Shown: positions 1-7,922 of the stretch, piece after piece
Position numbering within the stretch: the first letter of the stretch is position 1
Layout: each line of letters opens with the position of its first letter
NCBI GenBank assembly: GCA_002737585.1
Contig: NSIA01000016.1
Span: forward strand, 1-27,884
Length of the DNA: 27,884 bases
Reading direction: 5' to 3'
Source of the DNA: Planctomycetaceae bacterium
GTDB lineage: Bacteria; Planctomycetota; Phycisphaerae; Phycisphaerales; SM1A02
The notes under the pieces: generated by a model
Told to the model about the DNA's origin: nothing
What the model saw: the letters and a program-made list of their open reading frames with translations, nothing else
The model's database searches: none
Translations under genes and position numbers: made by a program

Positions 1-2
1 CG

Positions 3-905
3 GCGATTGCCGCCGTGCTTGGCACCGCGCTCAGTGATAGCGATGCGGCGCTCCTACGTATGGCGTGCAACGCTGGCAACCCGCAGGCCGCAACCAGCTG
101 GATGTACCAGATACAACTTGAACAGGACATGCTTGGCGCATTGCGTGTGAACCCGGCGTTGGTAGTGATATCCGCGCAACTGTCGCCCGCCGCGCGCCGT
201 GCCGCTGTGGACGTGCTTGCTGCGCGCGAATCCCCAGTGTGCGCCACTATCAAAGCGGAGCGCGATGCCCGCATCCTTCTGATTGTGTCGCGGCGTGGAT
301 TAATGCCCGATTCGTACACAGGCATGAGCACGGTCGAACGGTGGCGATTCAACAATATGCGGCAAGAACAGATGGATCAGTTCTCCATGAGTGCATCGAC
401 CGCCGCGCGCGCAGCCCGCGCAACAGCGAACGAAGCCATCAATGCCGTATGCAATGCCTTGTCACCGGAAGATGCCGCGCGTGTGCGCACGGCCGCAGTC
501 CGCCGTGGCTATCCAGATGCACATCGATCCGATGCAGAGATCGCCATCGTTGCGCTCACACTCTGTGACGCGCTTCCGCCCGAAGATATCACTACCCGCG
601 TGGCCATTGCAAGCGCGGCTGATGCTTGGCGATCCGAGGCCACCGTGGTCTGCCAGCAGCGGATTGAACGCCTGAACACCCTGATGAATGGCTCATATGC
701 AGACTCCACGGCACTCCGTTCCGCCATTGATGCATCGGGCGTGAACGCACTTGAAGCCATCGACAGTGAGCGCCGCGTTCTTGCGGTGGAACGCCTCCGC
801 GTGGTGGCACCCGCAGAACTCCGCGCGCGTTGCAAGGCGTGGCGATCCTTCTGCCTGCTCGCCGGCGTCGAAGCGAATGATCACGACCTACACTCCGCGC
901 CATGA
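3..905 (+). CDS. Unknown protein, 5' end outside the window
   Basis: The reading frame is open from the first complete codon of the window, so the gene probably starts upstream. An internal GTG at 15 would give 296 residues. I do not recognise the family. The visible part is rich in Ala and Arg, looks mostly alpha-helical and soluble, and has four Cys residues but no clear catalytic motif and no membrane segment. An N-terminal signal could lie outside the window. Its TGA stop overlaps the ATG of the next gene (ATGA, 902-905), so the two are probably co-transcribed and translationally coupled. Coding is well supported by the long frame and the tight junction. Function is unknown. Confidence 0.75.
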   Translation, partial: AIAAVLGTALSDSDAALLRMACNAGNPQAATSWMYQIQLEQDMLGALRVNPALVVISAQLSPAARRAAVDVLAARESPVCATIKAERDARILLIVSRRGLMPDSYTGMSTVERWRFNNMRQEQMDQFSMSASTAARAARATANEAINAVCNALSPEDAARVRTAAVRRGYPDAHRSDAEIAIVALTLCDALPPEDITTRVAIASAADAWRSEATVVCQQRIERLNTLMNGSYADSTALRSAIDASGVNALEAIDSERRVLAVERLRVVAPAELRARCKAWRSFCLLAGVEANDHDLHSAP

Positions 906-1681
906 CCCCATTTGCGAGCGAATTTCTCGGCACCGCCGTGTATGTATTTCTTGGCGTTGCCGTCACTGCAAACCTGCGCCTTGCTCGCGCGCCGGGTGTT
1001 GGCGGAAGCTATGGAACCGCAGTACTCGGATGGGGCGCGGCCCTTGCTGCCGGCTTGCTGGTCGCTGGTCGGAGTGACTCGCAACTCAACCCCGCAGTCA
1101 CCGTAGCGATGTGGTCCATTGGTCGACTCAAGTCCGACATGGTGGCGGGCAACATCACTGCACAATGTGTGGGCGCGTTTGTGGGTGCAGCGGTCGCGTG
1201 GTTACAGTTCTTGCCGTACTGGTCACGCACCGATGATGCGCAGACCAAACTGGCGGTCTTTGTAAACGTGCCCCGCATTCGTGCGCCGCTCTCCAACCTA
1301 CTTTCTGAGGTGCTTGCGTCCGCGGTCTTTGTGTATGTCATTCTGCGTCTGATCGCCGGAGCGACCATCGATGCCGGCAGCGCGGATCAAGCGGAAGACG
1401 GCATCGCCTTCCAACTGACGGCCACTCCGATGTCGGTTGTTCAGCCAATGCTGTCGGTCCTGGTTGCTGGCATGGCGCTAGCGGTGCTCGCCCTTGGTGC
1501 TGCCGGCGCAAGCGATTGCATCATGAACCCCGCGCGTGATCTGGGTTCTCGCGTTGCACACGCGTTTCTTCCCATTCCCGGTAAGGGCGGAAGCGATTGG
1601 CGCAGCGCATGGATTGGAATTGTTGGTCCAGTGCTCGGTGCGCTCCTCGCGGCAGCACTGTGGCGCGCAACGGTTGCATGA
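902..1681 (+). CDS. MIP-family channel, aquaglyceroporin (GlpF-like)
   Basis: This is an inner-membrane channel of 259 residues, the usual length for the major intrinsic protein family. Both half-helix NPA motifs are present: LNPAVTVA (NPA at 63-65) and MNPARDLGSR (NPA at 209-211). Asp213, right after the second NPAR, is the residue that typically marks glycerol-conducting members over strict water channels. Six hydrophobic segments surround the motifs, and the C-terminal part (IVGPVLGALLAAALW) is typical. The predicted role is passive diffusion of glycerol or similar small polyols. No glycerol kinase or glpD lies next to it. Its start overlaps the stop of the preceding unknown gene by 4 bp, which implies coupled translation. 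Substrate choice is inferred from the motif only. Confidence 0.88.
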   Translation: MTPFASEFLGTAVYVFLGVAVTANLRLARAPGVGGSYGTAVLGWGAALAAGLLVAGRSDSQLNPAVTVAMWSIGRLKSDMVAGNITAQCVGAFVGAAVAWLQFLPYWSRTDDAQTKLAVFVNVPRIRAPLSNLLSEVLASAVFVYVILRLIAGATIDAGSADQAEDGIAFQLTATPMSVVQPMLSVLVAGMALAVLALGAAGASDCIMNPARDLGSRVAHAFLPIPGKGGSDWRSAWIGIVGPVLGALLAAALWRATVA

Positions 1682-1755
1682 TGAAGCGCGGGTGACTACT
1701 GAAAGTTTGCTACTTGCACGCGCCGTACTGAGAGCGCTTCTCTATCATCGGTCGT

Positions 1756-3819
1756 ATGACTGCCATCGCGCTCATCACGCTTCCGCTCGCACTCGCATGG
1801 GCGCTACAGGCACCGCCGGCGCCGACTTCCACGCCGGCGCCGACTTCCACGCCGGCGCCTACTTCCACGCCAGCGGGTCAGCCAGCCCTGACGCCTGAAC
1901 AAGAGCAAGCGAAACGCATGGCCGAGATGCCATGGTTTTCGCGGCTTGGTATGCGTTCACTCGGCGTCGAAGGAAAGCTCCCCGTTGTTGATCGCGTGGT
2001 GCTGGTTGCCAATGAGGGCGCCTACCTTGAAGAAATCGCACGCTGGACTCCCAAGGCGCGCTGGCCAGTTCTCATCGAGGATGATGAATTCGCCCCGCGC
2101 TTCATCCGCGCCTTCAAGCCCGCGCAAGTGATCCGCCGCCCCGCATCAGCAGCACCCGCCGATGATGCCGCGTTGCGCGCCGCCGTGGATGCCGCAATCG
2201 CGCGCGCATGGGGCGGCGACCCCGCCAACGGCTCCGTGGTTGCACTGCGTGCCATCGGCTTGGTTCCGGCTGGAATCGTTGGCGCGTCGGTTAAGGATCC
2301 TGCATGGACCGCCGCTGTGGCGCTTGCAGCCGGACGTGGCCAGCCACTCGTGTGGTTTGAAGAGCCCGCCGGTAGCAGCAGTAACGACATCCTGAGTGCA
2401 ACCGACTTTGCAAAGCTTGATGCCGCCGTTCGCAATTCCTTTGCGTCAAGTGGCCTCACGTGGAACACGCTTGGGGATGATTTGGAGACGTTCACCCTGT
2501 GTCGTCACGCCGCGTTGCGCGTGGACCTTCCATCGCCAGCCGGCGGCCGAAATCCGCAACTTCCCAAGGAAAACGGACCGCTTTCACTCACGGACGCCCT
2601 GTGCCGCAACGACGATGGATCACGCTGGGGATTTGCAGGACAGGTCTTTGGCACCAGCACTCGTTCCGCGTACATGGCCATGTGCTCTCTGTTTCTGCAT
2701 CGCACCGAAACATGGATGTTTGATGGATACGCCAACCGCACCGGCAACATGTACGCCGCGTATTCATTTGCGCAGGCAACCCCTGTCCTGGCGCAAGAAG
2801 GCTTCACCATGAAATCATGGGAGGGCACCAACGGAACCCTCGCTTCGTGGCGATCACTCTTGCCAAAGGGCATCAGCCCGGACGTTCTCTTGATGAACTC
2901 CAGCGGCAATGCTGATTTCTTTGACGTGGAGACATCGTCAACCGCGCCAGCCACCGACATCCCTGTACTGCGAAAGCCGCTGGCGCTTTCCATGATTCAC
3001 AGCTTCTCGCTGCAAGCACCGGATTCCGTTTACACCGTCGGTGGTCGATGGCTCGATCACGGGGTGTACGCCTATGTCGGCTCAGTGCACGAACCGTATC
3101 TGACCGCATTCATTCCGCCGTCCACGCTTGTTCAGCGCCTTGCGGCGCTCACGCCGTTCTTGGTGGCTGGTCGACAGTGGCCCGGCGATCCGATCGCGCA
3201 GGTTTGGCGCATCGCCACCATTGGCGATCCGCTCATGACAATGCCCGCACCCAAGACGCTTGCGATGCTGCCAGGCCGAGATCACGCACCTGCATTGGAG
3301 ACGGCCGAAATGGACCTCCGCGATTCAGCGCGCGCCGCGCTTGAAAAACTGAAGGATGCTGATCCGGCAGTGACGCGTGATTCGTGCGCGCGCGCCATGC
3401 GTGACTTAGTGCTCGCCGGCGACGATACGGTCGCCGCGCAGTTGTGGAAACTTGCCAAAGCAAAGGGTGCGCAAGACGCTGTGGCACGCATTGCACTTGG
3501 GCCGATCTTTCGGGCGGGCACCCGCGCAGAATTCATGGAAGCATGGTCGATCGCGCGGGATCCCACCGACGAACAGCGCGATATGTTGTGGCACTTGTGG
3601 GCGCTTGATATTCCCACGCTGCGCGACCCAGTGACCCTGACAGTACTCAAGAATGCCATGCGATCCCCGCGCCTGGACATGGACGCGCAGGCGTTGCTTC
3701 CAGCAGTGCGCGCCGTCGATGGCCGCATTGCTGCCGACACGTGGCTGAATGACTTGATTTCTAAGACCACCGATGTTGAAGCACGGCGCAAGATTGCGCA
3801 ACTCCAGGGGGCCAGTTAA
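1756..3819 (+). CDS. Large exported protein with caspase/C25-like C-terminal signature
   Basis: This is a 687-residue protein. A short hydrophobic N-terminus (residues 2-18, ending ALQA) looks like a signal peptide. It is followed by a linker of three PAPTST repeats (about 22-40), encoded by a perfect-phase 18-bp repeat. The middle has alternating beta/alpha character. Residues 430-493 (GGRWLDHGVYAYVGSVHEPYL ending in IGDPL) resemble the end of the caspase-fold domain in C25/gingipain-like and TIGR03790-like proteins of planctomycetes. The usual catalytic His and Cys positions seem replaced: NSSGN at 381-385, and MIHSFS at 413-418 where a Cys is expected. The last 190 residues look helical. 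It may be a non-peptidase or an unrelated protein, since the family call rests on a short motif. It is convergent with the SGNH gene, and the stop codons overlap. Confidence 0.7.
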   Translation: MTAIALITLPLALAWALQAPPAPTSTPAPTSTPAPTSTPAGQPALTPEQEQAKRMAEMPWFSRLGMRSLGVEGKLPVVDRVVLVANEGAYLEEIARWTPKARWPVLIEDDEFAPRFIRAFKPAQVIRRPASAAPADDAALRAAVDAAIARAWGGDPANGSVVALRAIGLVPAGIVGASVKDPAWTAAVALAAGRGQPLVWFEEPAGSSSNDILSATDFAKLDAAVRNSFASSGLTWNTLGDDLETFTLCRHAALRVDLPSPAGGRNPQLPKENGPLSLTDALCRNDDGSRWGFAGQVFGTSTRSAYMAMCSLFLHRTETWMFDGYANRTGNMYAAYSFAQATPVLAQEGFTMKSWEGTNGTLASWRSLLPKGISPDVLLMNSSGNADFFDVETSSTAPATDIPVLRKPLALSMIHSFSLQAPDSVYTVGGRWLDHGVYAYVGSVHEPYLTAFIPPSTLVQRLAALTPFLVAGRQWPGDPIAQVWRIATIGDPLMTMPAPKTLAMLPGRDHAPALETAEMDLRDSARAALEKLKDADPAVTRDSCARAMRDLVLAGDDTVAAQLWKLAKAKGAQDAVARIALGPIFRAGTRAEFMEAWSIARDPTDEQRDMLWHLWALDIPTLRDPVTLTVLKNAMRSPRLDMDAQALLPAVRAVDGRIAADTWLNDLISKTTDVEARRKIAQLQGAS
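1815..1868 (+). repeat. 18-bp tandem repeat, three units, in a coding linker
   Basis: Three contiguous 18-bp units start at 1815, 1833 and 1851. The first two are identical and the third differs by one base. They encode the PAPTST linker just after the signal peptide of the large exported protein. Because the unit is a multiple of three, copy-number change would lengthen or shorten the linker without a frameshift. Confidence 0.9.
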
Positions 3820-4835
3820 CGCGCGGGTGCGCCCTTGACGCCCGCACCCGTACCGTCGGGACTCGCGCCGCTCTTGACACCTACACCGTCGCCGGCCGCA
3901 TCACGCACGCGCTCGGCAACCTTGGTTGGGTCGTGTTCAAACGCTACTGGTGCGCCCGGCGCATTCGGCTGCCGTACCCCAAGAAACCGTTCATTTGCAG
4001 CCTGTTCAGTGCACGCAAGCAGTGCAACGCTTCCAGCGAATGTTGGATGCAACTGGTCACGCTGAATCAGCGCTCCGTCGGCCTCTTCGCTCCAACTGCG
4101 GCGCCCCGCTTCGAACGGCTGCCCAGAGCGCAGGTCATCAACCAACTTTGCTAACGGCAGTATCGCCACGCGTGGCTTGTCCTTGCCCCACGCACGAATT
4201 CGCTCATTCGCAAGCGCAATCGTTTCCAGCTTGGGCATCTGCGCTTTGGAAAGCATCTTGCCCACCGCAAGCGACATATCCGGCACATCACCAACTACGA
4301 GCGGCACACCTGCATCCACAATGCGATTGAGTTGCGCAAGGCCCCGCTCAAGTAACTGCAAGCGTTGCGATTCATCTTTGATGGGAGTTCGGTCCGCACT
4401 GAGCGCGCCGTACACAAACCAAAACAGAAAGTCGTCCGCAAACACCATGGTGACGCGCGGTTCTTGGGTGAGTGTTGCATCCACTTGCGCGCTACCCATC
4501 ACGCCTGGATTAGTGAAGAAGAGTCCAGAGGCGTCGCCCGTTACCTCGCCTGCGCTCACTCGCGCCATCGAAGCAAGGCGCGCTACCGTCATCGGCTCAA
4601 GCCGTGCAGGATGCGTGCGCGGCAGCGGGGCACGAACTCCAAAGCCGGCACTGGCACTTGCGCCCATGACATGCACGTGCGCATACAACGTCGCCGGATC
4701 AATCCCCGGCGTGGCATCGCGCGCCAGACTCACCGGCATCGCTGCCGGCACCGCCACCAAGAGCGCTACAAACGAAAGCGCGAGTGCCAATGCCGAAAGT
4801 CCACGCAAGCGAGATCGGTGGATGTGCTCGTTCAT
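3816..4835 (-). CDS. Exported SGNH/GDSL-hydrolase-like protein
   Basis: This 339-residue protein has an N-terminal signal or anchor (hydrophobic 12-33 after a basic stretch). Block I reads VMGASASAGFG (residues 57-67) and block V reads DQLHP (260-264), giving a plausible Ser60/Asp260/His263 arrangement. The usual GDS of block I is GAS here, a variant seen in divergent SGNH proteins, so an esterase or acyl-hydrolase activity is likely but not certain. The C-terminal tail (about 300-339) is Gly/Ala-rich and probably disordered. Its ATG overlaps the stop of the serine acetyltransferase by 4 bp, so they form an operon. It is convergent with the large exported protein, sharing the stop-codon bases. 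No specific substrate is indicated. Confidence 0.75.
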   Translation of the reverse strand: MNEHIHRSRLRGLSALALALSFVALLVAVPAAMPVSLARDATPGIDPATLYAHVHVMGASASAGFGVRAPLPRTHPARLEPMTVARLASMARVSAGEVTGDASGLFFTNPGVMGSAQVDATLTQEPRVTMVFADDFLFWFVYGALSADRTPIKDESQRLQLLERGLAQLNRIVDAGVPLVVGDVPDMSLAVGKMLSKAQMPKLETIALANERIRAWGKDKPRVAILPLAKLVDDLRSGQPFEAGRRSWSEEADGALIQRDQLHPTFAGSVALLACTEQAANERFLGVRQPNAPGAPVAFEHDPTKVAERVRDAAGDGVGVKSGASPDGTGAGVKGAPAR

Positions 4836-5776
4836 GCGGGATCCTCTCCGTGCGGAAGCACGCGTACTTGTGCCTTCTGGTTTGCCACCAAATGTCCAGG
4901 CGGCACGCTTTGCATGACAAAGACGCCACCAGCAACCACTGACCCATCACCAATCACCGTGTCGCCACCGAGAATCGTGGCGCCGGCATACACAGTGACG
5001 CGTGCGCCGAGCGTCGGATGCCGCTTGGTTCCCTTGCGCAGCGATCCATCCGCGTCGCGCTCAAATTTCTTTGCGCCAAGCGTTACGCCTTGATAGATGC
5101 GGCAGCCTTCACCAATCGTGCAGGTCTCACCAATCACCACTCCGGTTCCGTGGTCAATGAATACGCCGCGGCCAATCTGCGCCCCGGGATGAATATCAAT
5201 CCCCGTGGCCGAGTGTGCAATCTCCGCAAGCATGCGCGGCAGGATCGGCACTTCTCGAATCCATAACTCATGCGCAAATCGATGTGCCGTCAATGCAGTA
5301 ATTCCCGGGTAGCACAAGATCACTTCCGCAATACTTCGCGCGGCCGGATCGCCGCGGTACGCAGCTTCAACATCGGCAGCCAGTGCGGCACGGATCGCGG
5401 GGATCTGCGCCAGGACCTCGCGGCAAATGCCATCAACCGCGTCATCCTGCTCAGGCTGGTTACTCGGCACTGCTTCCACCGCGCGCCGCGCTGCAGCAAT
5501 GCACTGCGCAAGGGCAATCCGTAGCGCCGGTACGCGCTCGGCAACGAACGCTTCCACCGCACCGGGTTCGCTACCCGTCCGTGCGTCGCGGCCCCCGCCG
5601 CCTTCGGTGTCCATGAGGTGGAACCCCGGGAAGGCAATTTCACGCATAGCGCCCAAGAGCTGCCCCGCGGATTCGCGGTCAATCGCCAGCAGTTTGCCAA
5701 TCCGCGCGGTGGCAGGGTGCGCGGCGATCGATGCCGCGATCGCCTCATGAATTTCGTGCAGCGGCGCAGTGCTCAT
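4832..5776 (-). CDS. cysE: Serine O-acetyltransferase (CysE/EpsC type)
   Basis: It transfers acetyl from acetyl-CoA to L-serine, the first step of cysteine synthesis, in the cytoplasm. The 314-residue protein has an extended helical N-terminus (1-140). It is followed by the conserved ILCYPGITALTAHRFAHEL region (153-171) and a left-handed beta-helix of hexapeptide repeats (about 190-285), with DIHPGA (His196) and FIDHGTGVVIGE (Asp208, His209), the expected active-site segment. The longer N-terminus matches the EpsC/NifP-like class rather than short forms. No cysK is adjacent. It leads an operon with the SGNH-like gene. It is divergent from sucD, with 85 bp between their chosen starts, a space that must hold both promoters. 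Confidence 0.93.
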   Translation of the reverse strand: MSTAPLHEIHEAIAASIAAHPATARIGKLLAIDRESAGQLLGAMREIAFPGFHLMDTEGGGGRDARTGSEPGAVEAFVAERVPALRIALAQCIAAARRAVEAVPSNQPEQDDAVDGICREVLAQIPAIRAALAADVEAAYRGDPAARSIAEVILCYPGITALTAHRFAHELWIREVPILPRMLAEIAHSATGIDIHPGAQIGRGVFIDHGTGVVIGETCTIGEGCRIYQGVTLGAKKFERDADGSLRKGTKRHPTLGARVTVYAGATILGGDTVIGDGSVVAGGVFVMQSVPPGHLVANQKAQVRVLPHGEDPA

Positions 5777-5861
5777 CGTCCACGATCGTATCGGGTTCGG
5801 CTATCCTCGCCCGCCCGCGCCGACTGTTGGCGCCTCGCATCCAGAGCCCCCTGAAGCACCT

Positions 5862-6815
5862 ATGGCGATCCTCATTGACGGTAATACTTCGGTCATCTGC
5901 CAAGGAATCACTGGCACATCAGGCGCCTTCCACACCAAGGGCTGCTTTGAATACGGAACGCGCATGGTTGGCGGAACCACCCCAGGCAAGGGCGGTCAGA
6001 AGGACGCCAACGGGCTGCCCATTTTCGACACCGTTGCGCAGGCGGTTCGATCAACCGGCGCTGCCGCGACGATGATCTTTGTACCGCCGCCATTTGCAGC
6101 CGACGCCATTCTTGAAGCCGCCGATGCTGGCGTGAAGACCATTGTGGCCATCACCGAAGGCATTCCGGTGCAAGACATGATCCGCGTGCGCGCGCGCCTT
6201 GCTGGATACCCCGAATCGGTTCTCGTCGGTCCAAACTGCCCGGGCGTCATCACTCCGGGTCGCAAGACCGGTACCGCCGGTCGCTACGAAGGTGGCTGCA
6301 AGATCGGCATCATGCCGGGCTATATTCACACGCACCGGCTCGACGCTTCCACGCGTAAGGCCGTGGGCATCATCAGTCGTTCCGGGACGCTCACCTATGA
6401 GGCTGTCTGGCAGACCAGTGAACGCGGCATCGGTCAGTCCACCTGCGTGGGTATCGGTGGCGATCCGGTCAAGGGTCTGAATTTCATCGACATTCTGGAA
6501 ATGTTCGCCGCCGACCAAGACACCGATGGCGTCATCATGATCGGCGAGATCGGCGGCACCGACGAGGTGGACGCTGGCCGTTGGATTCAGGCCAACATGC
6601 AGCACAAGCCAGTAGTGGCGTTCATCGCGGGGCGCACTGCTCCTGCGGGTCGCCGCATGGGTCACGCCGGCGCCATCATCGGCGGTGCGGATGACACCGC
6701 GCAGGCGAAGATGGATGCCCTGCGCGGCTGCGGTCTGAATGTGGCAGAAAGTCCCGCCGACCTTGGATCCATGATGTTGAGCAGCCTGACGGCAGTGGTT
6801 CACAGCCACGCCTAG
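5862..6815 (+). CDS. sucD: Succinyl-CoA ligase (ADP/GDP-forming), alpha subunit
   Basis: This is the TCA-cycle subunit that binds CoA and carries the phosphohistidine. The ATG at 5862 is chosen because MAILIDGNTSVICQGITG is the conserved family N-terminus. A longer frame from 5769 would overlap cysE and adds a Pro-rich non-homologous stretch. The protein has 317 residues against about 289 in E. coli. Key segments are GITGTSGAFHT (15-25), GPNCPGVITPG (123-133), SRSGTLTYEA (172-181) and GHAGAIIGG with His268 as the phosphorylated residue. Two insertions, near 134-145 and 157-167, explain most of the extra length. The beta subunit gene sucC is not adjacent, which is unusual. The identification is secure. 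Confidence 0.95.
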   Translation: MAILIDGNTSVICQGITGTSGAFHTKGCFEYGTRMVGGTTPGKGGQKDANGLPIFDTVAQAVRSTGAAATMIFVPPPFAADAILEAADAGVKTIVAITEGIPVQDMIRVRARLAGYPESVLVGPNCPGVITPGRKTGTAGRYEGGCKIGIMPGYIHTHRLDASTRKAVGIISRSGTLTYEAVWQTSERGIGQSTCVGIGGDPVKGLNFIDILEMFAADQDTDGVIMIGEIGGTDEVDAGRWIQANMQHKPVVAFIAGRTAPAGRRMGHAGAIIGGADDTAQAKMDALRGCGLNVAESPADLGSMMLSSLTAVVHSHA

Positions 6816-6855
6816 CCCAAACGGGCGGTCGTGATTGCACATTCGCTAGCCCGGC

Positions 6856-6881
6856 AAAACTCCGATTTTTAAGGGGTTTTT
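6856..6881 (+). terminator. Possible intrinsic terminator of sucD
   Basis: AAAACTCC (6856-6863) can pair with GGGGTTTT (6873-6880), with one G-U pair, around a 9-nt loop. The 3' arm runs into a T tract. The stem is AT-rich, so termination may be weak. It sits 41 bp after the sucD stop. Confidence 0.4.
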
Positions 6882-6955
6882 AGCTGCATGCGTCTAGTTA
6901 TTTGACTATGGCGCCGGCATCCCACGTGCACCGGTAAAAAATCGAGCACTGTTTC

Positions 6956-7018
6956 TTGACCAACCCCAAAGTGAGGGCAACATGGGGCTGTTCTGGGGCG
7001 ACACGAGAGGTTGGTTAA
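6956..7018 (+). promoter_or_regulatory. Possible structured leader element
   Basis: TTGACCAACC (6956-6965) pairs with GGTTGGTTAA (7009-7018) at 9 of 10 positions, the exception being a G opposite T that can wobble in RNA. Inside, CCCCA (6964-6968) could pair with TGGGG at 6983-6987, or with a second TGGGG at 6994-6998, giving alternative folds. It lies 97 bp before the ATG of the PEP-CTERM gene. It matches no riboswitch class I know and could be an operator or chance. Confidence 0.35.
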
Positions 7019-7114
7019 AGGGCGTCTAGCTCGGCGAATGCGCCGCGCAGATTGAAACATTCGCTTTGCTTGTTTCCTTATTTCCCTTCCCTTTCCCTAT
7101 CGGAGTCCTCGTAA

Positions 7115-7822
7115 ATGAAATCCCTCTTGTTTGCTGTCGCTACGGCGGCTCTCGCCGCTACGTCTGCATCGAACGCCGCGCTCGTCTACGGCGGCGGCAC
7201 AGAAACAGGCTCCCGCTTTAACGCTGGCGCTGGCGCAATCACGTATATGAACTGCTTCACCGCCGTGAGCGCCGGGCAGACCCAGCTCGGGGTCGACAGC
7301 GCGATCGTCGGCATTCGCCGCATCGTATCAGCCGGTGCGTTGACAGATGTTGGTATCAAGATCTATGCCGCCGAAATGACCTTCAACGGAACCAACTACG
7401 GTCGAGGAGCCAACTACGAGATCTATTCGTCGGCTTCACTCGGCGCTGGCGCTGCTAGCGTCACTCAGCTCGTCAACACGGGCGCGGTATCGGGTGTTAC
7501 CCTGAACCTGGAAACCCTGTCCAACGCGGGTCTTGGTGGTTGGTGGATCGGCGTCGAGTTCACCGGCGCAAACGCCGCAAGTACCAACAACGGTTGGCGC
7601 GTTGTGAACGCACCCACCACGGGCGCGTCGATCAACGCCTTCGGCGCATTCAACAATGCCGGCAGCGGTGTGTTCCAAGCGTTCTTCGCCCTCGGCACTC
7701 CTCCGGGATCCTCGCCCAGCCGCATGATGGTGGACGTGAACGGAACGCTTGTGCCCGCCCCAGGCGCCATGGCTCTCCTTGGAGTCGCTGGCTTGGTCGG
7801 TGGACGCCGTCGTCGCTCATAA
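7115..7822 (+). CDS. PEP-CTERM sorting domain surface protein
   Basis: This 235-residue exported protein has a signal peptide (MKSLLFAVATAALAATSASNA, 1-21), a Gly/Ala/Asn-rich beta-type middle with no Cys apart from one near residue 45, and a C-terminal sorting tail at 213-235. The tail reads VPAPGA, then a hydrophobic helix, then GGRRRRS. This VPAPGA variant is common in Phycisphaerae and is recognised by an exosortase, which is not in the window. A GGAG site (7102-7105) supports the start. It is monocistronic, with a strong terminator after it, and may have a structured leader. The mature domain is not recognised. It is likely a cell-surface or matrix protein. Confidence 0.88.
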   Translation: MKSLLFAVATAALAATSASNAALVYGGGTETGSRFNAGAGAITYMNCFTAVSAGQTQLGVDSAIVGIRRIVSAGALTDVGIKIYAAEMTFNGTNYGRGANYEIYSSASLGAGAASVTQLVNTGAVSGVTLNLETLSNAGLGGWWIGVEFTGANAASTNNGWRVVNAPTTGASINAFGAFNNAGSGVFQAFFALGTPPGSSPSRMMVDVNGTLVPAPGAMALLGVAGLVGGRRRRS

Positions 7823-7848
7823 GTCAGCACGACATGCATGATTGATTC

Positions 7849-7885
7849 AGGACCCCGGCCTCACGGTCGGGGTCCTGTCGTTTTT
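7849..7885 (+). terminator. Rho-independent terminator after the PEP-CTERM gene
   Basis: AGGACCCCG (7849-7857) pairs perfectly with CGGGGTCCT (7868-7876) around a 10-nt loop. A five-T run follows at 7881-7885. It sits 26 bp after the stop codon. Confidence 0.9.
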
Positions 7886-7922
7886 GCCACATCAGGGTGG
7901 CGCGCATCGGTAACCTTCCGTT

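Larger units (their letters stand above)
6816..7114. other. Intergenic region between sucD and the PEP-CTERM gene
   Basis: This stretch of 299 bp has no supportable gene. It holds a possible sucD terminator (6856-6881) and a closed inverted-repeat element (6956-7018). A C/T-rich leader follows (about 7060-7100), then a GGAG ribosome binding site (7102-7105) for the next gene. It must contain the promoter of the PEP-CTERM gene. I could not find a convincing -35/-10 pair. Confidence 0.6.

Noticed and set aside
5769..5861. N-terminal extension of sucD
   Set aside because: It overlaps the cysE start and is Pro-rich. The conserved SucD N-terminus begins at 5862.
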